Positions 1 to 7,878 of a stretch of DNA of 26,968 nucleotides are shown here, one piece after another. A program made the translations under genes and the position numbers. The notes under the pieces were generated by a model. It was not told the origin of the DNA and made no database searches. It was given only the letters and a program-made list of their open reading frames with translations. The stretch is from UBA4823 sp034436035 (GTDB lineage: Bacteria > Chloroflexota > Anaerolineae > Anaerolineales > UBA4823), in assembly GCA_034436035.1 (NCBI GenBank), contig DAOTVW010000109.1, positions 1 through 26,968 of the forward strand, read 5' to 3'. Every line of letters begins with the position of its first letter. Positions within the stretch are counted from its first letter, which is position 1.

Positions 1-259
1 ATCGAGATGCATAATAACCAATTAAGGTACCTCCCAACCCACCAACCAAGGAACATGTCATCGCAAATCCTAAACTATTAAATATTGCCCGATAATACTG
101 TGGTTCTTGAATAATTTTTAGATAATAATCAAATGTCAGGTTTCCAGTCTCAGAAACAAAACTACGCGAAAACATAATCATTAACGGATATACCTCAAAA
201 AATCCCAAAAATAAAACAAACGGTATGAGAAATAAGTATTCGGTTTGATATTTCTTCAT
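1..259 (-). CDS. ABC transporter permease, partial (N-terminal part only)
   Basis: Inner-membrane permease subunit for the ABC importer encoded just upstream. The frame stays open from the ATG to the window edge (86 codons seen), so the C-terminal part lies outside. The visible protein starts with a short charged end, then a hydrophobic segment (about residues 8-30), a periplasmic-looking stretch with Tyr/Phe and a second hydrophobic, Gly-rich segment (about 60-82). That is the normal start of a PotB/FbpB-type binding-protein-dependent permease. Two in-frame ATGs sit side by side (262 and 259). The AGGTG ribosome-binding sequence ends at 264, so the second ATG has the better spacing and is preferred. 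It follows the substrate-binding protein gene after a 60-bp gap holding a perfect stem-loop. The family assignment rests on topology and context; the conserved EAA loop is not in view. Confidence 0.75.
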   Translation of the reverse strand, partial: MKKYQTEYLFLIPFVLFLGFFEVYPLMIMFSRSFVSETGNLTFDYYLKIIQEPQYYRAIFNSLGFAMTCSLVGGLGGTLIGYYASR

Positions 260-277
260 CATTCACCTGAGTGAGAT

Positions 278-309
278 ATCCACCCTTACACAAAAATGTA
301 AGGGTGGAT
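278..309 (-). terminator. Intercistronic stem-loop between binding-protein and permease genes
   Basis: Perfect 13-bp inverted repeat (arms 278-290 and 297-309) with a 6-nt loop. It lies after the stop codon of the binding-protein gene and 15-18 nt before the permease start codons. Neither strand has a T run after it, so it does not look like a full intrinsic terminator. It is better read as an mRNA 3' stabiliser or partial attenuator that gives more binding protein than permease, as is known for several binding-protein transport operons. Confidence 0.6.
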
Positions 310-321
310 TTACAGATCATG

Positions 322-1488
322 CTATTTTGCTCCTGTGGCCTTTGCCCAAGCCTCTTTCAAAGCGTCGCTTATCTCAGCATCTTTCGCGTAATCAATAAAA
401 GCGACATTTTTATATTCTTCAGCAGGTGGGAACATAGCCGCCACATCTGGCGGAATAGTCACAGCTGGGTTAATTGGCGAAACAAATGCGCTTGCATACA
501 TTTGCTGTCCGTCACCACATAGCAAAAACTCCAAGAAAAGTTTTGCTGAATAGGGATGAGGGGCATTTTTAGCTGCAATTACGCCGCCGCCGCTTGCAAT
601 GGTGCCATCACTTGGAATGACCACTTCCGCTGGAATACCTAAATCTTTTTTCCACTGTAAAAGGTTGTAATCAAAGTTGATGAGTATTGCCACTTCACCG
701 CGCTGGAATTTACTCACATCCACTTTTGGATCGACAGAAGCGATCACACCAGCCTTTTGTAAATCCGCCAAAAATGCAGCTCCAGCTTCATAATTGTATG
801 GATCTCCTGAAGCAGCATACGATGCGGCCTCAACGGTGTTTACACCTGTGCCAGTTGCACGTGGGTCAAGGTAGCTTATCAAACCTTTGTATGCTGGATC
901 ATTAAGCTCTTTCCAACTCTTTGGAACTTTGCTAACAATATTTGTGTTTACGATCCATCCCAATGTACCTTTATAAGCAGCCTGCCAAACAGAGCCATCT
1001 TTTCCAACGCCTTTTTGACCTTCAGGAAGCTGATCCCAACAGCTGACTTTGTAATCCATCGTTAAACCAGCATCGGCTAATTTCGCAGCAAATGATGGTT
1101 TCAAGTCAGCAATGTCATTCTTGCTCGCATTTTCCTCAGTCATACGGGAAAAAACCACTGATGATCCCATATCTATATCTTGATCAGTGATCCCATATCT
1201 CTTTTGGAACTCAGCGAATATATTGCCATAATTAGCCCACACTTCTGGCATTCCATAAGAGTTAAGAATTCCTTCTTCTTTTTTTGCATTGGCTTCTAAC
1301 TCTTCCATTAATGACATCGTTGGGGTTGGAGCAACAGTAGCAGTAGGTGGCACTTCTGTTGGAGCCGCTGTTGTAACTGCTTCGGTCTGAGGCGCTTCAG
1401 TTGTAGCAGGCGCTTGAGTGGCTTGTGCGCAAGCGGTCAAAACCATTGCAAAGATAAGTAACAATGAGACGATTATATGTTTTTTCAT
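322..1488 (-). CDS. ABC transporter substrate-binding lipoprotein (family 1/6, FbpA/AfuA/PotD-like)
   Basis: Extracytoplasmic solute receptor, lipid-anchored to the outer face of the membrane. Residues 1-20 form a lipoprotein signal ending in a good lipobox (Leu-Thr-Ala-Cys, Cys20). A Thr/Pro/Ala-rich flexible linker follows to about residue 57, then the binding domain with the usual internal WKEL-DPxYKGLI region and a Lys/Ala-rich C-terminus. The 388-residue length is normal for the family once the linker is counted. AGGAG lies well placed before the ATG. The gene sits 58 bp after the sugar isomerase and just before the permease, in an operon with a sugar kinase, dehydrogenase and DeoR regulator, so the ligand is probably a sugar, polyol or sugar phosphate. 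Iron or polyamine, the default names for this fold, fit the context less well. The ligand is an inference. Confidence 0.85.
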   Translation of the reverse strand: MKKHIIVSLLLIFAMVLTACAQATQAPATTEAPQTEAVTTAAPTEVPPTATVAPTPTMSLMEELEANAKKEEGILNSYGMPEVWANYGNIFAEFQKRYGITDQDIDMGSSVVFSRMTEENASKNDIADLKPSFAAKLADAGLTMDYKVSCWDQLPEGQKGVGKDGSVWQAAYKGTLGWIVNTNIVSKVPKSWKELNDPAYKGLISYLDPRATGTGVNTVEAASYAASGDPYNYEAGAAFLADLQKAGVIASVDPKVDVSKFQRGEVAILINFDYNLLQWKKDLGIPAEVVIPSDGTIASGGGVIAAKNAPHPYSAKLFLEFLLCGDGQQMYASAFVSPINPAVTIPPDVAAMFPPAEEYKNVAFIDYAKDAEISDALKEAWAKATGAK

Positions 1489-1546
1489 TTTAGAACTCCT
1501 TTCCTAATTTTTTATAAATATTTATGGATTGTTGGTTTATTTTTTA

Positions 1547-2404
1547 TTATTTTCCAATCACCTCCTTTGGTACTAACGCTTCCATCAAAACATCTTTGGA
1601 TTTGATGATCTCCGATAATGGTTGTTCACTCATTTCTAAAATTAGCCCAAGCGGTTTCTCTAAAGCATGTAACCGCCTTAAGGCTAACGACCAATCTGCA
1701 CTAAGAGAATGAATTGGCAAATGTAGATCGTAATTATTGTCGTTTTGGTTTATATGAACATGGGTTATATGATGGTTAAATCGGTCAATAAAGTGATTGG
1801 GTGAGAGCCCAGCGATGGCGGCATGGGCAAAATCCAAAACAATACCCAGCTCATTTTGGTTATAATGATGAATAATTCGATCAATATCCTCGATTGAAGT
1901 CGGAATCTCCCATTCAAAACCTAGATTTTCAATAGCTAACTTGATCTGGTATTCTTTAGTGATTTGTAATAATTGATTTAGTGCTTGAATCAATTTGTCG
2001 ATATGAGCATTTTTAAGTTTTAGAAACTCCGTATGAACCATTTCGAATAAAGGATGTGACTGCGGGAGGAAATCAGACCAATGAACAAAACCCCCATGCA
2101 AAACAACCAATCGTGCCCCTATTTTTTTTGCAAATTGCAAATTCTTATGGATTGCCTCGATAGAAGCATTGCAGATATCTGGATGAAGCGCAGTGAGATT
2201 TACATCCATAAATTGCGCATGCACGCTAACAGTCATTGAAAACTTTTTCGAGACCATTATTATTTTCTCTTCCAACGCTCTATCCTCAAATTCAGGTGCA
2301 ATGACTTCCATCCATTGAAAGCCAGCTTGTTTCAATTCTTTGACATAATCGTCTAATGGGTGGTTTTCTTGAAATGGCACCTGAAATCCCGGAATAATAG
2401 TCAT
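1547..2404 (-). CDS. Sugar phosphate isomerase/epimerase family TIM-barrel protein (AP endonuclease 2 superfamily)
   Basis: Predicted cytoplasmic metal-dependent isomerase or epimerase of the xylose isomerase-like TIM-barrel superfamily. The 285 residues show the typical beta-strand ends in order: MEVIAPEF, VSVHAQF, LVVLHGG, LAIENLGFEW, GIVLDFAHA, HVHINQND and a final LILEMSE. The Glu, Asp, His and Glu at these ends are the likely metal ligands. Its ATG overlaps the stop of the ABC ATPase gene by 4 bp (ATGA), so the two are probably translationally coupled. In erythritol-type pathways a protein of this fold (EryC type) works beside an FGGY kinase and a dehydrogenase, as here. The exact substrate cannot be read from sequence; epimerase, isomerase or myo-inositol-type dehydratase roles all remain open. 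Confidence 0.8.
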   Translation of the reverse strand: MTIIPGFQVPFQENHPLDDYVKELKQAGFQWMEVIAPEFEDRALEEKIIMVSKKFSMTVSVHAQFMDVNLTALHPDICNASIEAIHKNLQFAKKIGARLVVLHGGFVHWSDFLPQSHPLFEMVHTEFLKLKNAHIDKLIQALNQLLQITKEYQIKLAIENLGFEWEIPTSIEDIDRIIHHYNQNELGIVLDFAHAAIAGLSPNHFIDRFNHHITHVHINQNDNNYDLHLPIHSLSADWSLALRRLHALEKPLGLILEMSEQPLSEIIKSKDVLMEALVPKEVIGK

Positions 2405-3480
2405 TCATCCTCCGCAATCAATAAACCTACCTGGGGTGAGAAGTAAGCGATAATTTGACTACCTTTTTGCAAATTATTCAAAGAACTAACGTCTACATCA
2501 ATTCGCAGCATCAAACCTTGAGAGGTTCGAGCAGAAACACGTGCAATAGAACCCAAAAAGGTGATTAAGTCCACAACCGCTGGTAATTGATTCTGACCCG
2601 CAGGAATTTCTTGCGCAGTTTGAGCAATCCGAATTACGCCCGGTCGAACTGCTAAAAGTGCTTTTCGATGAAGAGGAAAAGTATTCTCATGAACACAATG
2701 AATAAGGGTATCTTTGAACTCAAATTTTCCTGTCTCAATTAATCTTCCAGGTATCAAATTCATCACACCAATAAAATTAGCGACAAATTTATTGACTGGT
2801 TTGTCGTAAACTTCTGGTGGAGTACCGATTTGCTGGATAATCCCCTTATTCATAACTACAACCTTGTCGGACATTGATAACGCTTCTTCTTGATCATGAG
2901 TGACATAAAGTGTCGTAATCCCTAATGTATTTTGAATTCGTCGAATTTCAACTCTCAATTCTTCACGAATTTTTGCATCCAAAGCTGAAAGGGGCTCATC
3001 TAATAAAAGGACTTTTGGGTTTTTCGCTAAAGCGCGCGCTAGAGCTACACGTTGTTGTTGTCCACCGGAAAGCTGCCGTGGGTAACGATCATAATAGTCT
3101 GCTAATTGAATAAGTTCTAACAATTCAAGGGCCCGTTTTCTTTGTTCTTCTTTTGGTTTACCTTGTAAACGCATCGGAAAAGCCACATTTTCTCCAACTG
3201 TCATATTTGGAAACAAAGCATAAGATTGAAAAACCATCCCTAAATCTCTTTTTTCTGGAGGTAGATTATTAATGATTTTCCCGTAAAATAGTATCTCCCC
3301 TTCATCAGGTTGTTCAAATCCAGCAACGCATCTTAACACAGTTGTTTTTCCGCAGCCGGAAGGACCAAGTAAAGACACAAAATCTCCATCTTGAATCTCA
3401 ATGTTAAAATCCTTTACTGCAACAACCATATTCCCAAAACGCTTTGTCAAATGATGTACTGCCAGAGATATTGTTCTCAT
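2401..3480 (-). CDS. ABC transporter ATP-binding protein (PotA/FbpC/UgpC type)
   Basis: Cytoplasmic ATPase that drives the importer formed with the neighbouring binding protein and permease. The chosen 359-residue form has Walker A GPSGCGKTT (about 39-47), a Q-loop in MVFQSYALF, the signature LSGGQQQR (about 135), Walker B VLLLDEP (about 158) and the H-loop THDQEEA (about 191). A C-terminal beta-rich TOBE-like domain of about 100 residues follows (AVRPGVIRI region). The frame could open upstream at 3525, but that would overlap the dehydrogenase gene. The ATG at 3480 has GAGG at normal spacing, leaves a 22-bp gap and gives the usual MxxIxL start. Key residues are intact, so the ATPase should be active. 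Confidence 0.92.
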   Translation of the reverse strand: MRTISLAVHHLTKRFGNMVVAVKDFNIEIQDGDFVSLLGPSGCGKTTVLRCVAGFEQPDEGEILFYGKIINNLPPEKRDLGMVFQSYALFPNMTVGENVAFPMRLQGKPKEEQRKRALELLELIQLADYYDRYPRQLSGGQQQRVALARALAKNPKVLLLDEPLSALDAKIREELRVEIRRIQNTLGITTLYVTHDQEEALSMSDKVVVMNKGIIQQIGTPPEVYDKPVNKFVANFIGVMNLIPGRLIETGKFEFKDTLIHCVHENTFPLHRKALLAVRPGVIRIAQTAQEIPAGQNQLPAVVDLITFLGSIARVSARTSQGLMLRIDVDVSSLNNLQKGSQIIAYFSPQVGLLIAEDE

Positions 3481-3502
3481 TAACAACCTCGTTGTTATAT
3501 TC

Positions 3503-4309
3503 TTAGTCCATCCAGGACCCGCCATTCACATTAATGCTTTCACCGGTGATGAAATCTGCGGCAGGAGAAGCAAGGAATACAACCACTCCAGCCACATCTT
3601 CTGCTCTTTCTAACCTCCCGAGCGGGGTATCTTTAATATACAGTTCTCGTACTTCATCAGCGGTAATACCGCGCAATTTGGCTTCCCACCCTACTTCACG
3701 TTCTTGCATACTGGTTGCCACATATCCAGGACAAACGGCATTCACCGTAATTCCAAATGACGCCAGTTCCCCTGCCATTGCCTGTGTCAATCCTACTACC
3801 GCAAACTTTGAAGCAACATAATGCGCCAGAAACGGAGCATTTCCACGTTTGCCCGCCATGCTGGCAATATTGATGATCTTTCCACGCAAACCAGATTGCA
3901 GGTCTTTCTGTTGTTTAAGCATTTGCCTAACTGCTATCTGCGAGCACAGAAAAGTACCTTTCGCATTGATATCCATGTTAAAATCCCAATCTTTTTCAGT
4001 CAAATCCACAAAACGATTCATACTGCTCACACCTGCATTATTGACCCAAACATCAATCCTCCCCCATTTTCCAATAACAGAATCAAGCACTGATTGACAT
4101 TCTTCAGGTTGGGTTACATCTAACTTAAATGCTCCCGCTTCACTATGATTAGCTTGTATCTCTTGGGCAACATTTTTTGCGCTTTCCAAATTGACATCAG
4201 TAACCCCGATCCAATAACCTGCTTGTGCTAATGCTACAGCTATCGCTTTCCCGATTCCCGAGCCAGCACCCGTGACTACACAAATTTTATTTTGCGGTTC
4301 TTTTTCCAT
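3503..4309 (-). CDS. Short-chain dehydrogenase/reductase (SDR), probable polyol/sugar dehydrogenase
   Basis: Classical NAD(P)-dependent SDR, 268 residues from the preferred start. Visible motifs are the TGxxxGIG cofactor loop (TGAGSGIG, about residues 12-19), NNAG, the catalytic Ser in NIAS and the YxxxK pair in HYVASK. The C-terminus ends in GESINVNGG, as in many sugar and polyol dehydrogenases. The ATG at 4309 is preferred because GAGG lies 6 nt upstream and it leaves a 49-bp gap after the kinase. The frame also has an ATG at 4369, but its ribosome site is only 2 nt away and it would add 20 non-homologous-looking residues. Between a kinase and an importer it probably oxidises the imported polyol or sugar before or after phosphorylation. 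That order is an inference. Confidence 0.88.
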   Translation of the reverse strand: MEKEPQNKICVVTGAGSGIGKAIAVALAQAGYWIGVTDVNLESAKNVAQEIQANHSEAGAFKLDVTQPEECQSVLDSVIGKWGRIDVWVNNAGVSSMNRFVDLTEKDWDFNMDINAKGTFLCSQIAVRQMLKQQKDLQSGLRGKIINIASMAGKRGNAPFLAHYVASKFAVVGLTQAMAGELASFGITVNAVCPGYVATSMQEREVGWEAKLRGITADEVRELYIKDTPLGRLERAEDVAGVVVFLASPAADFITGESINVNGGSWMD

Positions 4310-4358
4310 AGTTTCCCTCGCGTAAGATATATCCACTTCCACTAAATTCCTCTCAGTG

Positions 4359-5864
4359 TTATTCTCCATATCCTTCTATTTGTGCCAATCGTTGAAAGTT
4401 TTCTTTATTCTGTTCATAAACCTGGCGATAAAGTGGAAACAGTTGTTGATATTTCTCATGGCGTTTGAGATTGGGTTGGGTTACATGTTCAATTTGAATA
4501 AATCTTTCAATTTCGCTCCAGTTCTCAAACGCACCAACACCCATCCCGGCGATAAACGCTGCTCCAAGCGACGAACCCGGATGATGAGCAACCTCTTCCA
4601 ATGGATAGCCAATTACATCCGCAGTAACCTGACGCCACAGCTGGCTTCGCGCACCGCCGTTCGCAACCCGCACACGCTTCACATCCCAACCCCGTTCTGC
4701 AATGACTTCTAAATGATGATAAAAACCAAAAGATATGCCCTCCAAGATTGCATGATAGAGGTGAGCACGAGTATGCTGAAGAGTTAATCCAAATACAATC
4801 CCGCGTGCCAATGGATCAAAAACTGGTGTCTTCTCGCCAATAAAGTACGGTAACAGAATTAATCCCTCAGAACCTGCCGGGATTGCTTCTGCTTCTTGAT
4901 CTAGTTCGGCATAATCTAACTCGGGAGCAAAATGATTGCGAAACCATTTGATAATGGAACCACTGGAAGCCATACAACCATTAATCAAATATAGACCGGG
5001 AATAACATGATAATCAAGGAATAAACGCTGATCCATTTCTAAGCGGTCAACCGAATAAAGGATATCTCCAGCACCACCCAGTTTGACTAATAAATCTCCA
5101 TTTTCTTTCAACCCAACCGAGAAAGCGGAAGCAACATGGTCTGCACTGCCAGCTACCACTGCTGTGCCAGCACATAATCCGGTTTGACGGGAAGCCTCCT
5201 CCGAGATCTTGCCAATGACATCACTGGGTCGGTGAACAGGCGGCAGTTGAGAACGCTTTAATCTGCTTAACTCGAGCAGTTCCTCATCCCAATCCTCACG
5301 GTGCAAGTCATATAAGCCACTTTCTAATGCCCAGTTTCTTTCCAGGGTCGGATTACCGGTCAAACGAAAGTTAATGTAATCATAGGAACCCATTACTCGC
5401 CAAACCCTCTCGAAAATTTGCGGTTCATTATTCGCAAACCAGAGTAGTTTTGGGCCAATGGATTGCTGAGTGATCGCTGAACCGGTTTTATGAAAAACCT
5501 TTAGCTCATCTAGATGTGCTTTGAAATATGTAATTTCCGTATAAGATCGTGCATCATTTTGTTGAATGGAGCGATATAAGGGATTTCCATCGGATCCAAC
5601 CAGGATCGTAGTCGGCACCATCCCGCTCACACCAACTGCCAATACATTCTCCGCGGAAACCTCCGCTTTCTGTAAACACAAAGGCACACCTTTACAAACA
5701 TTTTCCCACCACTCCAGAGCATCTTCCTCGGCATAATTAGGCTGCGGACTGTATAACGTCGCAGGCAATGATACTTCAGCCAATAAATTGCCCTGCAAAT
5801 CGATCAGGATAACTTTCGTTGCAGTAGTACCGATATCAATTCCTAACAAAGTCGAAGGTTTCAC
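4359..5864 (-). CDS. FGGY-family carbohydrate kinase (xylulokinase-like)
   Basis: ATP-dependent sugar kinase of the FGGY family, 501 residues, a normal length. Visible features are the N-terminal phosphate-binding LLGIDIGTTATK, the central GSADHVAS with the candidate catalytic Asp, and the C-terminal ATP-site region GGARSQLWRQVTADVIG followed by GSSLGAAFIAG. The open frame reaches 5933, but that would overlap the DeoR gene by 49 bp. A GTG at 5864 has GAGG at 6-nt spacing and begins one residue before the KPSTLLGID start typical of the family, so GTG is preferred. It lies 20 bp behind the regulator and leads into the SDR gene. Family members act on xylulose, ribulose, glycerol, erythritol and others; the specificity here is unknown. 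Confidence 0.88.
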   Translation of the reverse strand: MKPSTLLGIDIGTTATKVILIDLQGNLLAEVSLPATLYSPQPNYAEEDALEWWENVCKGVPLCLQKAEVSAENVLAVGVSGMVPTTILVGSDGNPLYRSIQQNDARSYTEITYFKAHLDELKVFHKTGSAITQQSIGPKLLWFANNEPQIFERVWRVMGSYDYINFRLTGNPTLERNWALESGLYDLHREDWDEELLELSRLKRSQLPPVHRPSDVIGKISEEASRQTGLCAGTAVVAGSADHVASAFSVGLKENGDLLVKLGGAGDILYSVDRLEMDQRLFLDYHVIPGLYLINGCMASSGSIIKWFRNHFAPELDYAELDQEAEAIPAGSEGLILLPYFIGEKTPVFDPLARGIVFGLTLQHTRAHLYHAILEGISFGFYHHLEVIAERGWDVKRVRVANGGARSQLWRQVTADVIGYPLEEVAHHPGSSLGAAFIAGMGVGAFENWSEIERFIQIEHVTQPNLKRHEKYQQLFPLYRQVYEQNKENFQRLAQIEGYGE

Positions 5865-5884
5865 AACAATCCTCGCCGGGTATG

Positions 5885-6655
5885 TTACGCTAAAATAACT
5901 TCGATATTCATTTTCCGCAAACGAGCCAGCCATTCCTGTTCGATAGCTTCATCTGTTATCAATGTATTCACCACATTTAATGGCGCGATTGAGGTAAACG
6001 CTATACGACCAAATTTGCTCGAATCCGCTACGAGGATGACCTGTTTAGCATTCTTAATCATCACCTGTTTTACCAAAGTGTCTTCCAAGTTATATTCCGT
6101 TAATCCCACTTCAAAATCAACGCCTGCTGCACCGAGAAACAACTTGTCCACATAAAAATCTTGTAGCGTACGTTCCGCTAAATGTCCAACCATGGAAAGC
6201 TCGCCATGACGGACAATTCCACCAGTGACAATTAATCGGATGTTGGGATTTTCGGCTAATAAAGAGGCAATTTGTAAACAGGGAGTAAGGATGGTCAGGT
6301 TTTGTTTTCCTGCAATATGACGAGCAACTTCCAGTGTGGTTGTTCCGACATCGAGGGTAATGCTATCGCCATTTTCAATCAGGTCTGCCGCAACTCGCCC
6401 AATACGTTGTTTTGCTTCCAGATTTTCTACTGAACGGGAGATAAATGGTGGCTCATAACTGCGCCCACGATCCAAAACCGCCCCTCCATGGACACGGCGC
6501 AGCAATCCTTTTTTTTCTAAAATATCGAGGTCGCGACGAATAGTCATCTCCGAAACGCCAAAGCGCTCCACCATCTCCGTCACTGTGACCGAACCCCGCT
6601 CCTCGAGCAAGTCCAAAATCACCTGATGTCGCTCTTCCGAAAGTATTCCAGCCAT
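5885..6655 (-). CDS. DeoR/GlpR-family transcriptional regulator
   Basis: Sugar-phosphate-responsive repressor or activator, 256 residues. The N-terminal winged helix-turn-helix is textbook: ERHQVILDLLEERGSVTV, then VSEMTIRRDLDILEKKGLLRRVHGGAV (about residues 8-60). The C-terminal effector domain carries the isomerase-like GDSITLDVGTTTLEVA stretch and ends with the usual TLITDE region. Family effectors are phosphorylated intermediates made by the kinase of the same operon. It is the first gene of the minus-strand operon and has AGGA 8 nt upstream. The strong promoter just upstream has a TTATGTTTAT box against its -10 element, and the same box lies next to the -35 of the divergent gene. Autorepression and control of both transcripts are therefore likely, as an inference. 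Confidence 0.93.
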   Translation of the reverse strand: MAGILSEERHQVILDLLEERGSVTVTEMVERFGVSEMTIRRDLDILEKKGLLRRVHGGAVLDRGRSYEPPFISRSVENLEAKQRIGRVAADLIENGDSITLDVGTTTLEVARHIAGKQNLTILTPCLQIASLLAENPNIRLIVTGGIVRHGELSMVGHLAERTLQDFYVDKLFLGAAGVDFEVGLTEYNLEDTLVKQVMIKNAKQVILVADSSKFGRIAFTSIAPLNVVNTLITDEAIEQEWLARLRKMNIEVILA

Positions 6656-6677
6656 CTATTGCATCCTAAATGTTCTA

Positions 6678-6687
6678 TTATGTTTAT
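6678..6687. promoter_or_regulatory. Candidate DeoR operator box 1
   Basis: TTATGTTTAT, identical to box 2 at 6763-6772. It directly follows the -10 hexamer of the minus-strand promoter and covers its expected start site, a classic repressor position. Assignment to the adjacent DeoR protein is inferred from position and repetition. Confidence 0.45.
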
Positions 6688-6716
6688 ATAATACATTATT
6701 CATGATTATTTGTCAA
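6688..6716 (-). promoter_or_regulatory. Sigma-70 promoter of the DeoR-led operon
   Basis: On the minus strand, TTGACA (6716-6711), a 17-bp spacer and TATTAT (6693-6688): a perfect -35 at the optimal spacing. The expected start of transcription is near 6680, inside the TTATGTTTAT box at 6678-6687. Confidence 0.75.
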
Positions 6717-6762
6717 GTTTTATTAATATATCTTATCATAATAAATCCTTTTTAATGTTTGT

Positions 6763-6772
6763 TTATGTTTAT
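6763..6772. promoter_or_regulatory. Candidate DeoR operator box 2
   Basis: Second exact TTATGTTTAT, 85 bp from box 1, embedded in a TGTTTATGTTTATTTAT run. It ends 3 bp before the -35 of the plus-strand promoter. The spacing of about 8 helical turns between boxes would allow looping. Confidence 0.45.
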
Positions 6773-6775
6773 TTA

Positions 6776-6804
6776 TTGACATTTCCGTGTTTTTTATATA
6801 CAAT
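6776..6804 (+). promoter_or_regulatory. Sigma-70 promoter of the BtpA-family gene
   Basis: TTGACA (6776-6781), a 17-bp spacer and TACAAT (6799-6804). The -35 is perfect and the -10 has one mismatch. Transcription should start near 6811, giving a leader of about 58 nt before the ATG at 6869. Confidence 0.75.
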
Positions 6805-6868
6805 TGTAGAAAGTCAATATTGCACAGGAGATTGACAAGCTCGATTTCATTCTTTTGGAGTTATAAGC

Positions 6869-7678
6869 ATGAACTGGATCAAAGACATTTTCGGCGTTGA
6901 AAAACCAATTATCGCGATGTGCCATTTTGCGGCTCTTCCCGGTGACCCCGCTTACGATCCTCAAAAAGGGATGAGCTATATTCTGGAACGAGCCCGAGCC
7001 GACTTGAATGCATTACAAGAGGGTGGAGTGGATGCGGTCATGTTCTCAAATGAAGCGAGCATCCCATATCTTACGCGCGTGGAGCGTATCACCGCGGTGT
7101 GCATGGCGCGCATCATTGGTGAGCTTATGGATGAGATCAAAATCCCATTTGGAGTGAATGTCCTTTGGGATGGAGAAGCTTCGATTGATTTAGCGGTCGC
7201 AACCGGAGCAAAATTTGTGCGTGAGATTTTCAGTGGCGTTTATGCCAGTGACTTTGGTTTATGGAATACCAACGCTGGTGCTGTAGTCCGTCATCAACAT
7301 GCCGTCAATGGTCAAGGCGTTAAACTTCTTTACAATATTGTCCCAGAAGGGGCGGTTTATCTTGGCAGCCGAGATGTAGCTGATATCGCCCGATCCACAG
7401 TTTTTAATACCCGTCCCGATGCATTGTGTGTCTCCGGGTTAACTGCTGGCGCAGAAACCTCTACCGCTACACTCAAACGAGTGAAAGAAGCCGTGCCCGA
7501 AACCCCTGTCTTTGCCAACACAGGCGTGAACCTCGATAATGTTGTTCAACAGCTTGAAATTGCAGATGGTGCGGTGGTTGGCACTACCTTCAAACGAGAT
7601 GGCTATATCTGGAACGAGGTAGATATTCAGCGTGTGAAAGCCTTCATGGATAAGGTGCGCCAGTTCCGTAAATCATAA
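6869..7678 (+). CDS. BtpA/SgcQ-family TIM-barrel protein
   Basis: 269-residue member of the BtpA/SgcQ family, recognised by the start KPIIAMCHFAALPGDP, the GGVDAVMFSNEASIPY segment, the GVNVLWD and AVATGAKFVREIFSGVYASDFG stretches, and the end TPVFANTGVNLDNV then VVGTTFKRDG. The family is named after a cyanobacterial photosystem I assembly factor, but bacterial homologues such as SgcQ sit in sugar-utilisation clusters, where their reaction is not established. No photosynthesis gene is nearby, so the sugar-cluster role is preferred. GGAG lies 8 nt before the ATG. The gene diverges from the DeoR operon and shares its control region, so it is probably induced together with it. The TIM-barrel shape and soluble cytoplasmic location are inferred from the family. 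Confidence 0.88.
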   Translation: MNWIKDIFGVEKPIIAMCHFAALPGDPAYDPQKGMSYILERARADLNALQEGGVDAVMFSNEASIPYLTRVERITAVCMARIIGELMDEIKIPFGVNVLWDGEASIDLAVATGAKFVREIFSGVYASDFGLWNTNAGAVVRHQHAVNGQGVKLLYNIVPEGAVYLGSRDVADIARSTVFNTRPDALCVSGLTAGAETSTATLKRVKEAVPETPVFANTGVNLDNVVQQLEIADGAVVGTTFKRDGYIWNEVDIQRVKAFMDKVRQFRKS

Positions 7679-7766
7679 AAAAAGCCGTTGCTTGTCTTGG
7701 GTTCGATATCCAAGGCATAAAATTCCTGCTTCATGCAAAAGACTTCGTTGACAATGAAGTGCTTTA

Positions 7767-7801
7767 GCCATATCATTTCATTATGAATGAGATGATATGG
7801 C
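7767..7801. terminator. Stem-loop between convergent genes
   Basis: 15-bp stem with one G-T pair and a 5-nt loop, lying in the 200-bp gap between the ends of the BtpA-family gene and the second kinase gene. There is no T run on either side. It could protect or end both transcripts. The rest of the gap (7679-7878) shows no gene that I can support. Confidence 0.5.
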
Positions 7802-7878
7802 ATTCAAAGTGGTCTCATGATGAAATTAGCGCCATCCTCTGGGAGCAATTTTAGCCTTTTCGGCGGTATGACTTAGCG

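Noticed and set aside
271..522. 83-codon plus-strand open frame
   Set aside because: It is antisense to the binding-protein gene, starts in the intercistronic stem-loop region and has no family-like sequence.
3481..3525. Upstream start of the ABC ATPase
   Set aside because: It would overlap the SDR gene by 23 bp and adds residues atypical for the family. The ATG at 3480 has GAGG at good spacing.
5865..5933. ATG start of the first FGGY kinase inside the DeoR gene
   Set aside because: It would overlap the regulator by 49 bp. The GTG at 5864 has a GAGG site and the family's N-terminus.
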